A DNA stretch of 64,000 bases from CAWGJC01 sp965276665 (GTDB taxonomy: Bacteria > Pseudomonadota > Alphaproteobacteria > Acetobacterales > Acetobacteraceae). A model generated the notes under the pieces. That model ran no database searches, had not been told where the DNA came from, and saw nothing but the letters and a program-made list of their open reading frames with translations. Position numbers and translations under genes: made by a program. Positions 24,976-33,369 of the stretch are shown piece after piece (the first letter of the stretch is position 1; every line of letters starts with the position of its first letter). The stretch lies in contig OZ255620.1 in the NCBI GenBank assembly GCA_965276665.1, positions 4,650,001 through 4,714,000 of the forward strand, read 5' to 3'.

Positions 24976-25902
24976 ATGAAGCGCCTGGTCGCAGCGAAGC
25001 TGTTCTGGGTCACGCTGATCGTCGTCATGATGCTCGCGGTGCTGCCCCTTGCAGTTTCCGCCTACATCCTCGGCCTGCTCACGAGTGCGTATTATTTCGG
25101 CGTGTTCTCGATGTCGTGGGACCTGCTGTTCGGTTTCGCCGGCGAGGTGAATTTCGGGCCGACCTTCCTCATTGGCCTCGGCGCTTACGCCGGCGGCATG
25201 ATCGATGCAAATTTCGGCTGGCCGATCTGGGCCTGCGTCATCGCCGGCGCGGTCGCCGCGCTGATCGGCGGCGTGCTGCTGGCTTTGCCAGCGCTCCGCC
25301 TGCGCGGACCATATTTCGGCCTGGTCACGCTGGTGGCGGTGCTGCTGCTGCAGAACTTCATCGTGATCTTCGCGCATTACACGGGCGGTGAGATCGGGCT
25401 CACCATCCCGGACGTGCTCTCGGTCGACGCCACCACGAATTACGAATACGCCCTCTGGTTCATGGTGATCAGCGGCGCGATCCTGTTCGGGCTGTCGCGC
25501 TCGGCGGTCGGGCTCATTCTCCAGGCGAGCGGGCAGGATCCGGTCGAGGCGCAGGCGCTCGGCTTCAACGTGACGAAGCACAAGCTGGCAGCGTTCTGCG
25601 TCAGCGCGATCTTCTCCGGCCTCGCCGGCGCGATGATGGTGTTCTACATGGGCACCGCGTCGGTGGACACGGTGATCGACATCTCGCTCGGCGTGCAGGT
25701 GATCATCGCCGCCGTGCTTGGCGGACGGCGCACCATCATCGGCGCGGCGCTCGGCTCGGTCTTCCTCATCGTCGCGGGCGAGATCCTGCGACCGCTCGGC
25801 CAGCTCAGCACCTTCGTCGTCTCGGCGATCGCGCTCGCGGTGATCCTGTTCTTCCCGAACGGCCTGCTCGGCGCCGTGCTCAACCGGGGAGAGCGCGGAT
25901 GA
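24976..25902 (+). CDS. Branched-chain ABC permease LivM-type (system 1)
   Basis: 308 residues, about eight helices. LivM hallmarks are MSWDLLFGFAGEVNFGPTFLIGLGAY, LRLRGPYFGLVTLVAVLLLQ and the loop ASGQDPVEAQALGFNVTKHKL that contacts the ATPases. It ends in FFPNGLLGAVLNRGERG and overlaps the following ATPase gene by ATGA. Confidence 0.93.
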   Translation: MKRLVAAKLFWVTLIVVMMLAVLPLAVSAYILGLLTSAYYFGVFSMSWDLLFGFAGEVNFGPTFLIGLGAYAGGMIDANFGWPIWACVIAGAVAALIGGVLLALPALRLRGPYFGLVTLVAVLLLQNFIVIFAHYTGGEIGLTIPDVLSVDATTNYEYALWFMVISGAILFGLSRSAVGLILQASGQDPVEAQALGFNVTKHKLAAFCVSAIFSGLAGAMMVFYMGTASVDTVIDISLGVQVIIAAVLGGRRTIIGAALGSVFLIVAGEILRPLGQLSTFVVSAIALAVILFFPNGLLGAVLNRGERG

Positions 25903-27362
25903 GCACGCTCCTCGAAGTCGAAGGCCTGACTAAGCGGTTCGGCGGTCTCGTGGCGGTGCGCGATCTCGGGTTTCGCATTCAGGGCGGCGAGATCCTCGGG
26001 CTGATCGGGCCGAACGGCTCCGGCAAATCCACTGTGATGAAGCTCATAATGGGCATCGAGCGCCCGAATGCCGGCGCTGTACGCCTGGACGGCACCGACA
26101 TGGCAGGTTGGCCGCCGCATCGCATCGCCCGCAGCGGAATCGGCCTCGTGTTTCAGCACTCGCGCCCGCTGCACCGCCAGACCGTGCTGGAGAACATCAA
26201 GCTCGCGCTGCTGCCCGATAGTCTGTGGAAACTCTTCGCCGAGGCGCATGTCGATGCCGCCGCCCGCGAGATTGCCGAACGCGTCGGCCTCGCCGCGGTG
26301 ATCCATCGACATCCCGGCACGCTGCCCTTCGCCGATCTGCGTCGGATGGAGCTCGCGAAGGCGATCGCCCGCGACCCCAAGGTCGTGCTGGTCGACGAGC
26401 CGTTTGCCGGCCTGACGGCCGCCGAAGTGGGCATCTTCTCCGATCTGATCGACGGATTCCGCCGGGAAGGCCGCGCGGTGCTGCTCGTGGATCACAATGT
26501 GAAAAGTGTCTCCGCCCTCGTCGACCGCGTGCTCGCCATGTATCTCGGCGAGCATATCGCCGAAGGCACCGCCGAGACGGTGATGCAGAACGAAACCGTC
26601 CGTCGCGTCTATCTCGGTGGCGCGATCGAGACCCACGAACGCCCGGACATCGCGTCGGACCTCACGCCCTGCGTGCTCGACGTCAAGGACGTCTCGGTCC
26701 TCTACGGCAAGGCGCAGGCCCTCGAGACCGTGTCGCTCCGCGTGCACGAAGGTGAGTTCGTCTCCGTCGTCGGACTTAACGGCGCCGGCAAGACGACGTT
26801 GTTCAACGCCATCTCCGGCCTCGTGCCGTATACCGGCAGCATCTCCTGGCGCGGCGCGCCGTTGCGCGGGCGCAGCGGCGCCGCCATCGCGCGCGGCGGC
26901 ATCGTGCAATGCCCGGAAAGCCGCGAGCTGTTCGGCGACCTCAACGTGCGGGAAAACCTCGATCTCGGCGGCAACCACCTCACCGAAGCCGAACGGACCC
27001 GCCACCGCAACTGGCTGTTCGGGCTGTTCCCCATCCTCGAACAACGCCAGACCCAGGCGGCCCGGACCCTGAGCGGCGGCGAACAGCAGATGCTCGCCAT
27101 CGCCCGCGCCCTGATGATGCAACCGAAACTGCTGATCCTCGACGAACCCACCCTCGGCCTCGCGCCCGTCATCCTGGAACAACTCTCGCGCGCCATGACG
27201 ACGCTCCGAACCAGCACCGACATCACCGTCCTGCTCGGCGAACAAAACGTTACCTTCGCCCTGCCGCACGCCGACCGCATCTACGTCCTCGAGCACGCCC
27301 GCATCATCTGGCAAGGCACCCCCGCCGCCTTCGCCTCCGAAATGGGGGCTGGGTACCTGTGA
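25899..27362 (+). CDS. Fused LivG-LivF ABC ATPase (system 1)
   Basis: 487 residues carrying two complete nucleotide-binding domains in one chain. Domain 1 (about 1-240, LivG-like) has Walker A GPNGSGKST (37-45), signature LPFADLRR (142-149), Walker B VLVDEPFAG (163-171) and switch His in LLVDHN. Domain 2 (about 255-487, LivF-like) has Walker A GLNGAGKTT (292-300), LSGGEQQ (391-397) and LLILDEPTLG (411-420); its switch residue is Gln in LLGEQN, as usual in LivF. LivG and LivF are normally separate polypeptides. The fusion fixes a 1:1 heterodimer. The stop is followed five bases later by repeat copy 2. Confidence 0.93.
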   Translation: MSTLLEVEGLTKRFGGLVAVRDLGFRIQGGEILGLIGPNGSGKSTVMKLIMGIERPNAGAVRLDGTDMAGWPPHRIARSGIGLVFQHSRPLHRQTVLENIKLALLPDSLWKLFAEAHVDAAAREIAERVGLAAVIHRHPGTLPFADLRRMELAKAIARDPKVVLVDEPFAGLTAAEVGIFSDLIDGFRREGRAVLLVDHNVKSVSALVDRVLAMYLGEHIAEGTAETVMQNETVRRVYLGGAIETHERPDIASDLTPCVLDVKDVSVLYGKAQALETVSLRVHEGEFVSVVGLNGAGKTTLFNAISGLVPYTGSISWRGAPLRGRSGAAIARGGIVQCPESRELFGDLNVRENLDLGGNHLTEAERTRHRNWLFGLFPILEQRQTQAARTLSGGEQQMLAIARALMMQPKLLILDEPTLGLAPVILEQLSRAMTTLRTSTDITVLLGEQNVTFALPHADRIYVLEHARIIWQGTPAAFASEMGAGYL

Positions 27363-27367
27363 AGAGG

Positions 27368-27553
27368 AAGGCCAGGGGGCTCTGCCCCCTGGGCCCCCGC
27401 TAAGGGCGGAGCCCTTAGAACCCGCTCTGGCTCTTTGGAGAGGGTGGGCAAGGCGCTGTCTCGGCCGGTACCTCGCCCACCCCCTCCAAAGAGCCGTAAT
27501 GGATTCCAAAGGCTTGGCCTTTGGCGGGGTCCAGGGGCAGAGCCCCTGGCCTT
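27368..27553. repeat. Nested-palindrome (REPIN-like) element, copy 2
   Basis: Occupies the space between the convergent livGF gene and the 56-residue small protein gene. The left arm (27368 to about 27423) has hairpins on CCAGGGGGC/GCCCCCTGG and AAGGGC/GCCCTT. The right arm (about 27500-27553) ends CCAGGGGCAGAGCCCCTGG. The core differs from the other copies: it is itself a long inverted repeat built on GGCTCTTTGGAG and CTCCAAAGAGCC, and it lacks the shared 18-base palindrome. Confidence 0.88.
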
Positions 27554-27558
27554 CTTCT

Positions 27559-27729
27559 TCACCGAACCGGCGCGCAATTCGTGCGGCCGGACATCACGCA
27601 GTCTTGGATCGCGCTGCTCGAGTGGAGGATGCGGGCGATGCCGAGGGTGGCGAGGACGAGGACGATGATGACGGTAAAGGCGATGAGGGGGCCGCGTCGG
27701 CTGGGTTCCGGTTCGTCGTCGTCGCTCAT
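27559..27729 (-). CDS. Small single-helix membrane protein with CVMSGRTNC motif
   Basis: A 56-residue gene. The N terminus is acidic (MSDDDEPEPSRRG), followed by one transmembrane helix (PLIAFTVIIVLVLATLGIA) and a short tail, SAIQDCVMSGRTNCAPVR. The tail has two cysteines eight residues apart around SGRTN; I recall similar short proteins ending IQDCVMSGRTNCAP in alphaproteobacteria, of unknown function. The start is the ATG at 27729. Codon usage follows the GC-rich pattern of its neighbours. It is convergent with livGF across repeat copy 2 and divergent from the hydrolase gene at 27808. Confidence 0.7.
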   Translation of the reverse strand: MSDDDEPEPSRRGPLIAFTVIIVLVLATLGIARILHSSSAIQDCVMSGRTNCAPVR

Positions 27730-27807
27730 CTCGGTCTCGTCAGCGTGGGAGTTTGCGGCGTGGGAGTTTGGTTGACAGGCTCGGCGCTTCCCCGGTCTTT
27801 AGCCGGG

Positions 27808-28686
27808 ATGCGGCGTTTCTTCCAGGCATGGCTTGTGGCGGCGGGCGTGCTCACGTTTGCGGGAGCGGCGCGGGCGGCGGCGAAGGACGGGTATTTCCGT
27901 ACGAGCGACGGGGTTCGGCTGCATTTCCTGCAGGAGCCGGCGTCGAATGGCGCGCGGGGTCCGGTGCTGGTGTTCGTGCCGGGTTGGACGATGCCGGCCT
28001 GGATCTGGCAGCGGCAGCTCGACTTTTTCTCGCAACGCTACCCGGTGGTGGCGCTCGATCCGCGCGGGCAAGGGGATAGCGACGTTCCGGCGACCGGGTA
28101 CGAGCCGGATCGGCGGGGCCGGGATATCGGGGATTTGCTGGCGTTGATCGCGCCGCGCCGGGTGGTTCTGGTGGGGTGGTCGCTCGGCGTCCTGGATAGC
28201 CTTGCGTATGTGCACGAGTATGGCGATGCGCAGCTCGCCGGACTGGTTCTGGTGGACAATTCCGTGGGCGAGGCGCCGGCGCCGGTGGCGCGTCGCGGGG
28301 TGCGTCCGTTGCGGCGCGCGCCGCCGGCCTCGCGCGAGGCGTATATGGCGGGGTTCGTGCGCAGCATGTTCCGCGTTGCGCCGGACGAGACGTATCTCGA
28401 CAGGCTGACGCAGTATGCGCTGCGCACGCCGGCGGCGGATGCGGCGGCGTTGCTCGCCTATCCGGTGCCGCGCACCTATTGGCGGGACGCGCTCTATATG
28501 GTTCGCAAGCCGGTGCTCTATATCGTTCGTCCGCAATGGGAGGCGCAGGCGGAGACCGTGGCGAGGCGAGATCCCTATGCCGAGACGGCGTTGTTCACCG
28601 ATGCGGGGCATGCGCTGTTCGTCGATGATGCAGAGAGGTTCGACCAGGTGGTGCAGGATTTCCTGACGCGCCGGGTGACCCAGTGA
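27808..28686 (+). CDS. Exported alpha/beta hydrolase
   Basis: 292 residues. A signal peptide (MRRFFQAWLVAAGVLTFAGAARAA) directs it to the periplasm. The catalytic triad is visible: nucleophile Ser in GWSLG, an acid residue in the second half, and His in DAGHALFVDDAERF. The oxyanion-hole segment is VFVPGWTMPAW. Esterase, lactonase and haloperoxidase-like activities are all possible. It overlaps the next gene by GTGA and heads a three-gene unit of envelope proteins. Confidence 0.85.
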   Translation: MRRFFQAWLVAAGVLTFAGAARAAAKDGYFRTSDGVRLHFLQEPASNGARGPVLVFVPGWTMPAWIWQRQLDFFSQRYPVVALDPRGQGDSDVPATGYEPDRRGRDIGDLLALIAPRRVVLVGWSLGVLDSLAYVHEYGDAQLAGLVLVDNSVGEAPAPVARRGVRPLRRAPPASREAYMAGFVRSMFRVAPDETYLDRLTQYALRTPAADAAALLAYPVPRTYWRDALYMVRKPVLYIVRPQWEAQAETVARRDPYAETALFTDAGHALFVDDAERFDQVVQDFLTRRVTQ

Positions 28687-31151
28687 GCGGACGGCTTCGG
28701 CTCGTGCCGCTATTTCTGATCTCGGCGGTCGCGGTCGGGTTCGAGACGGCTCTGACGCGCTATTTCGCCGTCGCGAAATGGTCGGAATACGGTTATTGGG
28801 TGATCTCGATCTGCATGTTCGGCTTCGCGCTGAGCGGGGTCGCGATGGCGGTGCTGCGGGACTGGGCGGTGCGCCACGCGGAGTTCCTGCTGCAGGTGCT
28901 GCCGGTTCTGCTGATCCCGGCGGGCGCGCTCGGCTACTGGACGGCGACGCTCAATCCGTTCAATCCGCTGCAGTTGCAGAATGCCGCGACGTATCTGCCG
29001 GAGCTCGGGCATATCGCGCTGTATTACGCGTCCCTGCTGCCGTTCTTCTTTCTGGTCGGGCTTTACGTGAGCCTCTGCTTCACGCTGAGCGCGGAGCGTG
29101 TGGCGCGCGCCTATGCGTATGATCTCGGCGGCGCGGGCGTGGGCGCGGCGGCGACGCTCGGGCTGATGGCCGTGCTGCATCCGTTCCATCTGGTGCCGGC
29201 GCTGCTGGTGCCGCTCGCGATTGCGGCGTGGTTTGCGAAGCGGCGCTGGCTGATCGGCGGCCTCGCGCTGGCGGCGCTGCTCGGTTCGGAGGCGCTGCTG
29301 CTGCTCGACGATCATGCGGCGTTCAACGACTACAAGGCGATCTACGCGCCGCTGCATGTGCAGGACAGCCGCGTGCTGGCGACGCGGACGGCGCCGCGCG
29401 GGCTCTACACGATGCTCGATGATTTCACCGAGCGGGTGGACACCGATGTGTCCAACGATGCGGGGATGCTGGGCCTGCCCGGTCCGCCGCGCAGCTACGG
29501 GCTTTATCGCGACGGCAACCGCATCGCGGCGCTGCCGATGCCGGCGGCGGGTGGCGTCAAGGCGCCTTATGCGGGGGCGTCGCTGGAGGCGTTGCCCTAC
29601 ACGCTGCTCGCGCACCCGCGGGTGCTGCTCGCCGGCGCGTCCGGCGGGTTCCGGGTGGCGGAGGCGCTGGCGCTGGGGGCGGCGCGGATCGATGCGGTCG
29701 AGCCCGATCCCGTGCTGATGGGCGCGCTGCGCGACGGGATGGGCCCGTCCCCCGCGCTGCCGCGCGATCCACGCGTGCGGTTGTTCGGCGGCAGCGCACT
29801 GGCGATCGCCGGGTCCGGCGCGCGCTACGATCTGATCGACATCTCGCCCGATTTCCTCGACGAGGCGGAGGCGAACGCGACCGCCTTCACGCGTCAGGCG
29901 ATCACCGCCGATCTGCGGACGCTGGCGCCCGGCGGGTTGGTGTCGATCCCGGTGTCGATCCGTGAATTCCCGGCCTATGCCGTGCGGATGCTGGCGACGG
30001 TGCGCGATGCTCTGCGCGAGGCCGGGGTGGCGGATCCCGGGACCCATGTCGTGGTCTATCGCAGCGCGTGGAACGTGCGGATCCTTGTGGGCCCGACGCC
30101 GTTCGATGCGGCGCGCATCGCGAGCGTGCGGAAATTCTGCGACGATCGCTCGTTCGACGTCTCGTACTACCCGGGCATCGACGTGGTGGCCGCGCGCGCG
30201 AATATCTACAACGACCTGCCGGCCGTCTCCTTCGAGGCCGGCGCGGTGATTTCCGGCGCCGGGCCGGAGGATGCGGTGGCGGACGAGGCGGGGGCGGTGC
30301 TGCGCGGTGCGCCGACGGCGAGCGGGCGGGCGTTCAACCTGGCGCCGATCACGCTCGACCGGCCGTTCTATTACGCGGTGCTGCGGCTCGATCGGTTGGG
30401 GCTGATCCTGCGCCGGCTCGAGATCCTGCCGCAGGCGGAGATCGGGCAGCTCGTCAACGTCGCCGTGCTGATCCAGGCGGTAGTACTGGCGGCGTTCGTG
30501 CTGCTGGTGCCGTTCTTCGCGCCGGGTGTTGCGGGGGAACGGACGGCGCGGGAGCGGCGTGGCGGCGGCGTGACGCGGGCCGTGCTGTATTTCGCCGCCC
30601 TCGGGCTCGGCTTCCTGTTCCTGGAGATCTTTCTCATCGACCGGGCGAGCCTCTGGCTGGACGATCGCACTTCCGCCTTCGCCCTCGTCCTGACCGGCAT
30701 GCTGGTGTGTTCCGGGTTCGGGAGCCTGCTGGCCGAGCGGGTGGGTGGGCCGGCGCTGCCGGTCGCGGTGATCGTGGCGTGGTGCGCCGGCGCCTATGCC
30801 GGGCTGACGCCGTTGATCCTGGCGACGCTGGACTGGCCGTTCGCGTTGCGTGTCGTGCTGCTGATCGCGGTGCTGGCGCCCGTTTCGGTGGCGCTCGGAA
30901 TGCCGTTTCCGCTCGGGCTGGCGCGCGCGGCGAGGGCTGGGGGCGGCCTGCTGCCCTGGGCCTGGGCAGTGAACGGGGCGTTCTCCGTGGTGGCGACGCC
31001 GCTCGCCAATCTGCTCGCGGTGCAGGCGGGTTATCCCCGGGTTCTGTTCGCCGCCTGCCTGCTGTATGTGGTCGCCCTGCTGACCTATTCCACGACAAGA
31101 AGGATCGCTTCGTGGCAGGATCTCCCGGCACCCTCTCCCGACGCGGGTTGA
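28683..31151 (+). CDS. Polytopic membrane protein with internal spermidine-synthase-like domain
   Basis: 822 residues. About six transmembrane helices at the N terminus (FLISAVAVGFETALTRYF onward) are followed by a soluble central region and another six helices from about residue 595. The central region holds a methyltransferase-like Rossmann fold: VLLAGASGGFRVAEAL (about 313-328), acidic AVEPDPVLM, and ARYDLIDISPDF. This architecture is known in membrane-embedded spermidine-synthase-like proteins, whose biochemical role is unsettled. The GTG start at 28683 overlaps the hydrolase stop; the 3' end overlaps the next gene by 40 bases. Confidence 0.8.
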   Translation: MSGRLRLVPLFLISAVAVGFETALTRYFAVAKWSEYGYWVISICMFGFALSGVAMAVLRDWAVRHAEFLLQVLPVLLIPAGALGYWTATLNPFNPLQLQNAATYLPELGHIALYYASLLPFFFLVGLYVSLCFTLSAERVARAYAYDLGGAGVGAAATLGLMAVLHPFHLVPALLVPLAIAAWFAKRRWLIGGLALAALLGSEALLLLDDHAAFNDYKAIYAPLHVQDSRVLATRTAPRGLYTMLDDFTERVDTDVSNDAGMLGLPGPPRSYGLYRDGNRIAALPMPAAGGVKAPYAGASLEALPYTLLAHPRVLLAGASGGFRVAEALALGAARIDAVEPDPVLMGALRDGMGPSPALPRDPRVRLFGGSALAIAGSGARYDLIDISPDFLDEAEANATAFTRQAITADLRTLAPGGLVSIPVSIREFPAYAVRMLATVRDALREAGVADPGTHVVVYRSAWNVRILVGPTPFDAARIASVRKFCDDRSFDVSYYPGIDVVAARANIYNDLPAVSFEAGAVISGAGPEDAVADEAGAVLRGAPTASGRAFNLAPITLDRPFYYAVLRLDRLGLILRRLEILPQAEIGQLVNVAVLIQAVVLAAFVLLVPFFAPGVAGERTARERRGGGVTRAVLYFAALGLGFLFLEIFLIDRASLWLDDRTSAFALVLTGMLVCSGFGSLLAERVGGPALPVAVIVAWCAGAYAGLTPLILATLDWPFALRVVLLIAVLAPVSVALGMPFPLGLARAARAGGGLLPWAWAVNGAFSVVATPLANLLAVQAGYPRVLFAACLLYVVALLTYSTTRRIASWQDLPAPSPDAG

Positions 31152-32158
31152 TCGTGGCCTCGGCCGCGTTGCCGCTCGCGCGGATCGCCCAGGCTGCGCC
31201 GAACGCGTCACCCGCGCCGAGCACGCCCGCCTGGACGCATGACGCCTTCGTCGCCGCGATGCGCGCTTCCGGCCGCCCGATCGACCAGACGCAGGCGCAG
31301 TTCGATGCGATCCAGGCGCGCAAGCCGGCGATGCTGCAGCGGATCGAATCCTATCTGAAGGAGCGTCTCGGCGGCGCTGACCCCGCGGTGATGCGCGCCT
31401 TCCAGGACGTGCCGCGCGACTACTACCACTACAATTACGCTGACCGGCACGCCGAGCCCGGCGATGCCTATGAGGACACGCCGAAACCCTGGGCGATCGG
31501 CTACGGCTCGGCGCTCTCGGATTATCTCGGCCAGGCCTACATGACGCAGGTGGCGAAGCCGATGCCGGGCGAGGTGACGCTTGAGGTCGGCACCGGCAGC
31601 GGGTTCCAGAGCTCGCTGCTCTCCCGCATCGTGCGGCGCGCCTATTCGATCGAGATCATCGAGCCGCTCGGCCATGCGGTGAGCCGGATCTTCGCGCCGC
31701 TCGGCTACGGCAATGTCGAGACGCGGGTGGGAGACGGGTATTACGGCTGGCCCGAGGTGAAGGACGGGTTCGACATCATCATGCTGACCTGCGCCGCGCA
31801 GTATGCGCCGCCGGAGTTGTTCAAGCAGCTGAAGCCGGGCGGCCGGATGATCATCCCCATTGGCCAGCCGTTCAAGCGTGGGCAGTTCCTCTACATCTAC
31901 ACCAAGGACGCGGCGGGGAAGATCCACTCTCGCAAGGATGTCGGCGTGTTCTTCATTCCGATGACCGGCGCGATGATGCAGAAGCCGCGGCCGAGCGATG
32001 CGGTGGATCGCGAGCCGGCGCCGGCCGCGACCACGGTTTCCTCGCCGGTGGCGCCTGCGTCTCCCGCCGCGCCGCCGCCGCCGCAGGCTGCCGCCCCCGC
32101 GCCGGTCTCGCCGGCCCCGCCCTCCGCCGGCACGCCCGCCGCGCCCGTGAAACCCTGA
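31112..32158 (+). CDS. Tat-exported protein-L-isoaspartate methyltransferase-like protein
   Basis: 348 residues from the GTG at 31112, chosen because GAAGGA lies seven bases upstream and because it reveals a twin-arginine signal (LSRRGLIVASAALPLARIAQA). The central domain matches PCMT/PIMT: motif I TLEVGTGSGFQSS (about 155-167), RVGDGYYGWPE and LKPGGRMIIPIG. A C-terminal tail of about 55 residues is Pro/Ala-rich. PIMT repairs isoaspartyl residues using SAM in the cytosol; an exported form is unexpected, as SAM is not known in the periplasm. Either the enzyme folds with SAM before Tat export, or it has another role. Confidence 0.8.
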   Translation: MAGSPGTLSRRGLIVASAALPLARIAQAAPNASPAPSTPAWTHDAFVAAMRASGRPIDQTQAQFDAIQARKPAMLQRIESYLKERLGGADPAVMRAFQDVPRDYYHYNYADRHAEPGDAYEDTPKPWAIGYGSALSDYLGQAYMTQVAKPMPGEVTLEVGTGSGFQSSLLSRIVRRAYSIEIIEPLGHAVSRIFAPLGYGNVETRVGDGYYGWPEVKDGFDIIMLTCAAQYAPPELFKQLKPGGRMIIPIGQPFKRGQFLYIYTKDAAGKIHSRKDVGVFFIPMTGAMMQKPRPSDAVDREPAPAATTVSSPVAPASPAAPPPPQAAAPAPVSPAPPSAGTPAAPVKP

Positions 32159-32204
32159 CGCGGCGAGCCTTGCCCGCGCGCGCGGTCTGACGGACAGTCC
32201 GGCC

Positions 32205-33314
32205 ATGCAGTCAGATTCGTTCGACGTCGTCGTCATCGGGGCCGGCATGGCCGGCGCCACCGCGGCGGCGGCACTCGCCGCGGATCACAAGGTCGCGCTG
32301 ATCGAGGCCGAGGAAGTTGCGGGCTATCACAGCACCGGCCGCTCCGCCGCGATCTGGATCCTGAATTACGGGCCGCCTGATGTGCGGGTGCTGACCGGGC
32401 TGTCGCGCGAATTCTTCGAAGCGCCGCCAGAAGGCTTCGTGGAATCGCCGCTCTTCCATCGCCGCCCGGTGGTGTTCCTGGCGCCCCCCGAGCAGGAGCA
32501 ACAGCTCGGCGCGATGGTGGCGGAGGGCATGGGCCTGCGGGCCTGCCCGGTGGACGAGATCCGCGTGCTGGTGCCGGCGCTGCGGCCCGATTACGCGAGC
32601 CGCGCGGCGATCGAGGAGGATGCGTTCGACATGGATGTCGCCGCCCTCCACCAGGGCTTCCTGCGCCAGCTCCGCGCGCGCGGCGGCGTGCTCGGGTTGC
32701 GCAGCCGGTCCGGGCGGATCGAACGGCGGGACGGGAGCTGGCGCGTCGAGACGGTGGGCGGCGATCTGTTCCGCGCGCCGGTGGTGGTGAACGCGTCGGG
32801 CGCCTGGGGCGACGACGTGGCGAAGCAGGCCGGGGTCGCGCCGATCGGGCTGCAGCCGAAGCGCCGCACCGGCGCGATCATCGATCCGGGCGACTGGCAG
32901 GTCGAGCACTGGCCGATGGTGAACGACGCCGCGCATAGCTGGTATATCCGCCCGGAGGCGCGGCGGAAGCTGATGGTCTCGCCGGCCGACGAGACCGACA
33001 TGGACCCGCATGACGTGCAGCCGGACGAGCTCGACATCGCGATCGCGATCGACCGGATGCAGCAGGCGCTCGACATTCCGGTGCAGCGTGTCGAGCGGAG
33101 CTGGGCGGGGCTGCGCAGCTTCACGCCGGATCGCAGTCTCGCTTTCGGCTGGGATGGCGGCGCGGAAGGCTTCTTCTGGTGCGTGGGCCAGGGCGGCTAC
33201 GGCATCCAGACCTCGCCGGCCGCCGGCAAGCTCGTGGCCGATCTGGTGAGCCATCGGGATCCCGGGCCGGCGGCCGCGATCGTGACGGCAATCGATCCCA
33301 GGCGTTTTCGGTGA
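32205..33314 (+). CDS. FAD-dependent D-amino-acid dehydrogenase (DauA-like)
   Basis: DAO-family flavoenzyme, 369 residues. The FAD-binding motif is VIGAGMAGATAA (10-21), followed by ALIEAEEVAGYHSTGRSAAIW, a pattern characteristic of D-arginine dehydrogenase-like enzymes that oxidise D-amino acids. The C-terminal FAD contact GQGGYGIQTSPAAGKL is intact. No transmembrane helix is predicted. Its C terminus (RRFR-stop) falls in the first unit of an 18-bp tandem repeat. Substrate specificity (D-Arg, D-Lys or other) cannot be set from sequence. Confidence 0.8.
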   Translation: MQSDSFDVVVIGAGMAGATAAAALAADHKVALIEAEEVAGYHSTGRSAAIWILNYGPPDVRVLTGLSREFFEAPPEGFVESPLFHRRPVVFLAPPEQEQQLGAMVAEGMGLRACPVDEIRVLVPALRPDYASRAAIEEDAFDMDVAALHQGFLRQLRARGGVLGLRSRSGRIERRDGSWRVETVGGDLFRAPVVVNASGAWGDDVAKQAGVAPIGLQPKRRTGAIIDPGDWQVEHWPMVNDAAHSWYIRPEARRKLMVSPADETDMDPHDVQPDELDIAIAIDRMQQALDIPVQRVERSWAGLRSFTPDRSLAFGWDGGAEGFFWCVGQGGYGIQTSPAAGKLVADLVSHRDPGPAAAIVTAIDPRRFR

Positions 33315-33361
33315 TCTGGGCGTTTTCGGTGATCTGGGCGTTTTCGGTGATCTGGGCGTTT
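33301..33361. repeat. 18-bp tandem repeat spanning a stop codon
   Basis: Three exact copies of GGCGTTTTCGGTGATCTG (33301-33318, 33319-33336, 33337-33354) plus seven bases of a fourth. In the frame of the dehydrogenase each unit reads R-F-R-stop-S-G, so copy-number change would leave the stop in place, and three successive in-frame TGA codons close the gene. It lies between two convergent genes. Confidence 0.92.
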
Positions 33362-33369
33362 CCGACGAG

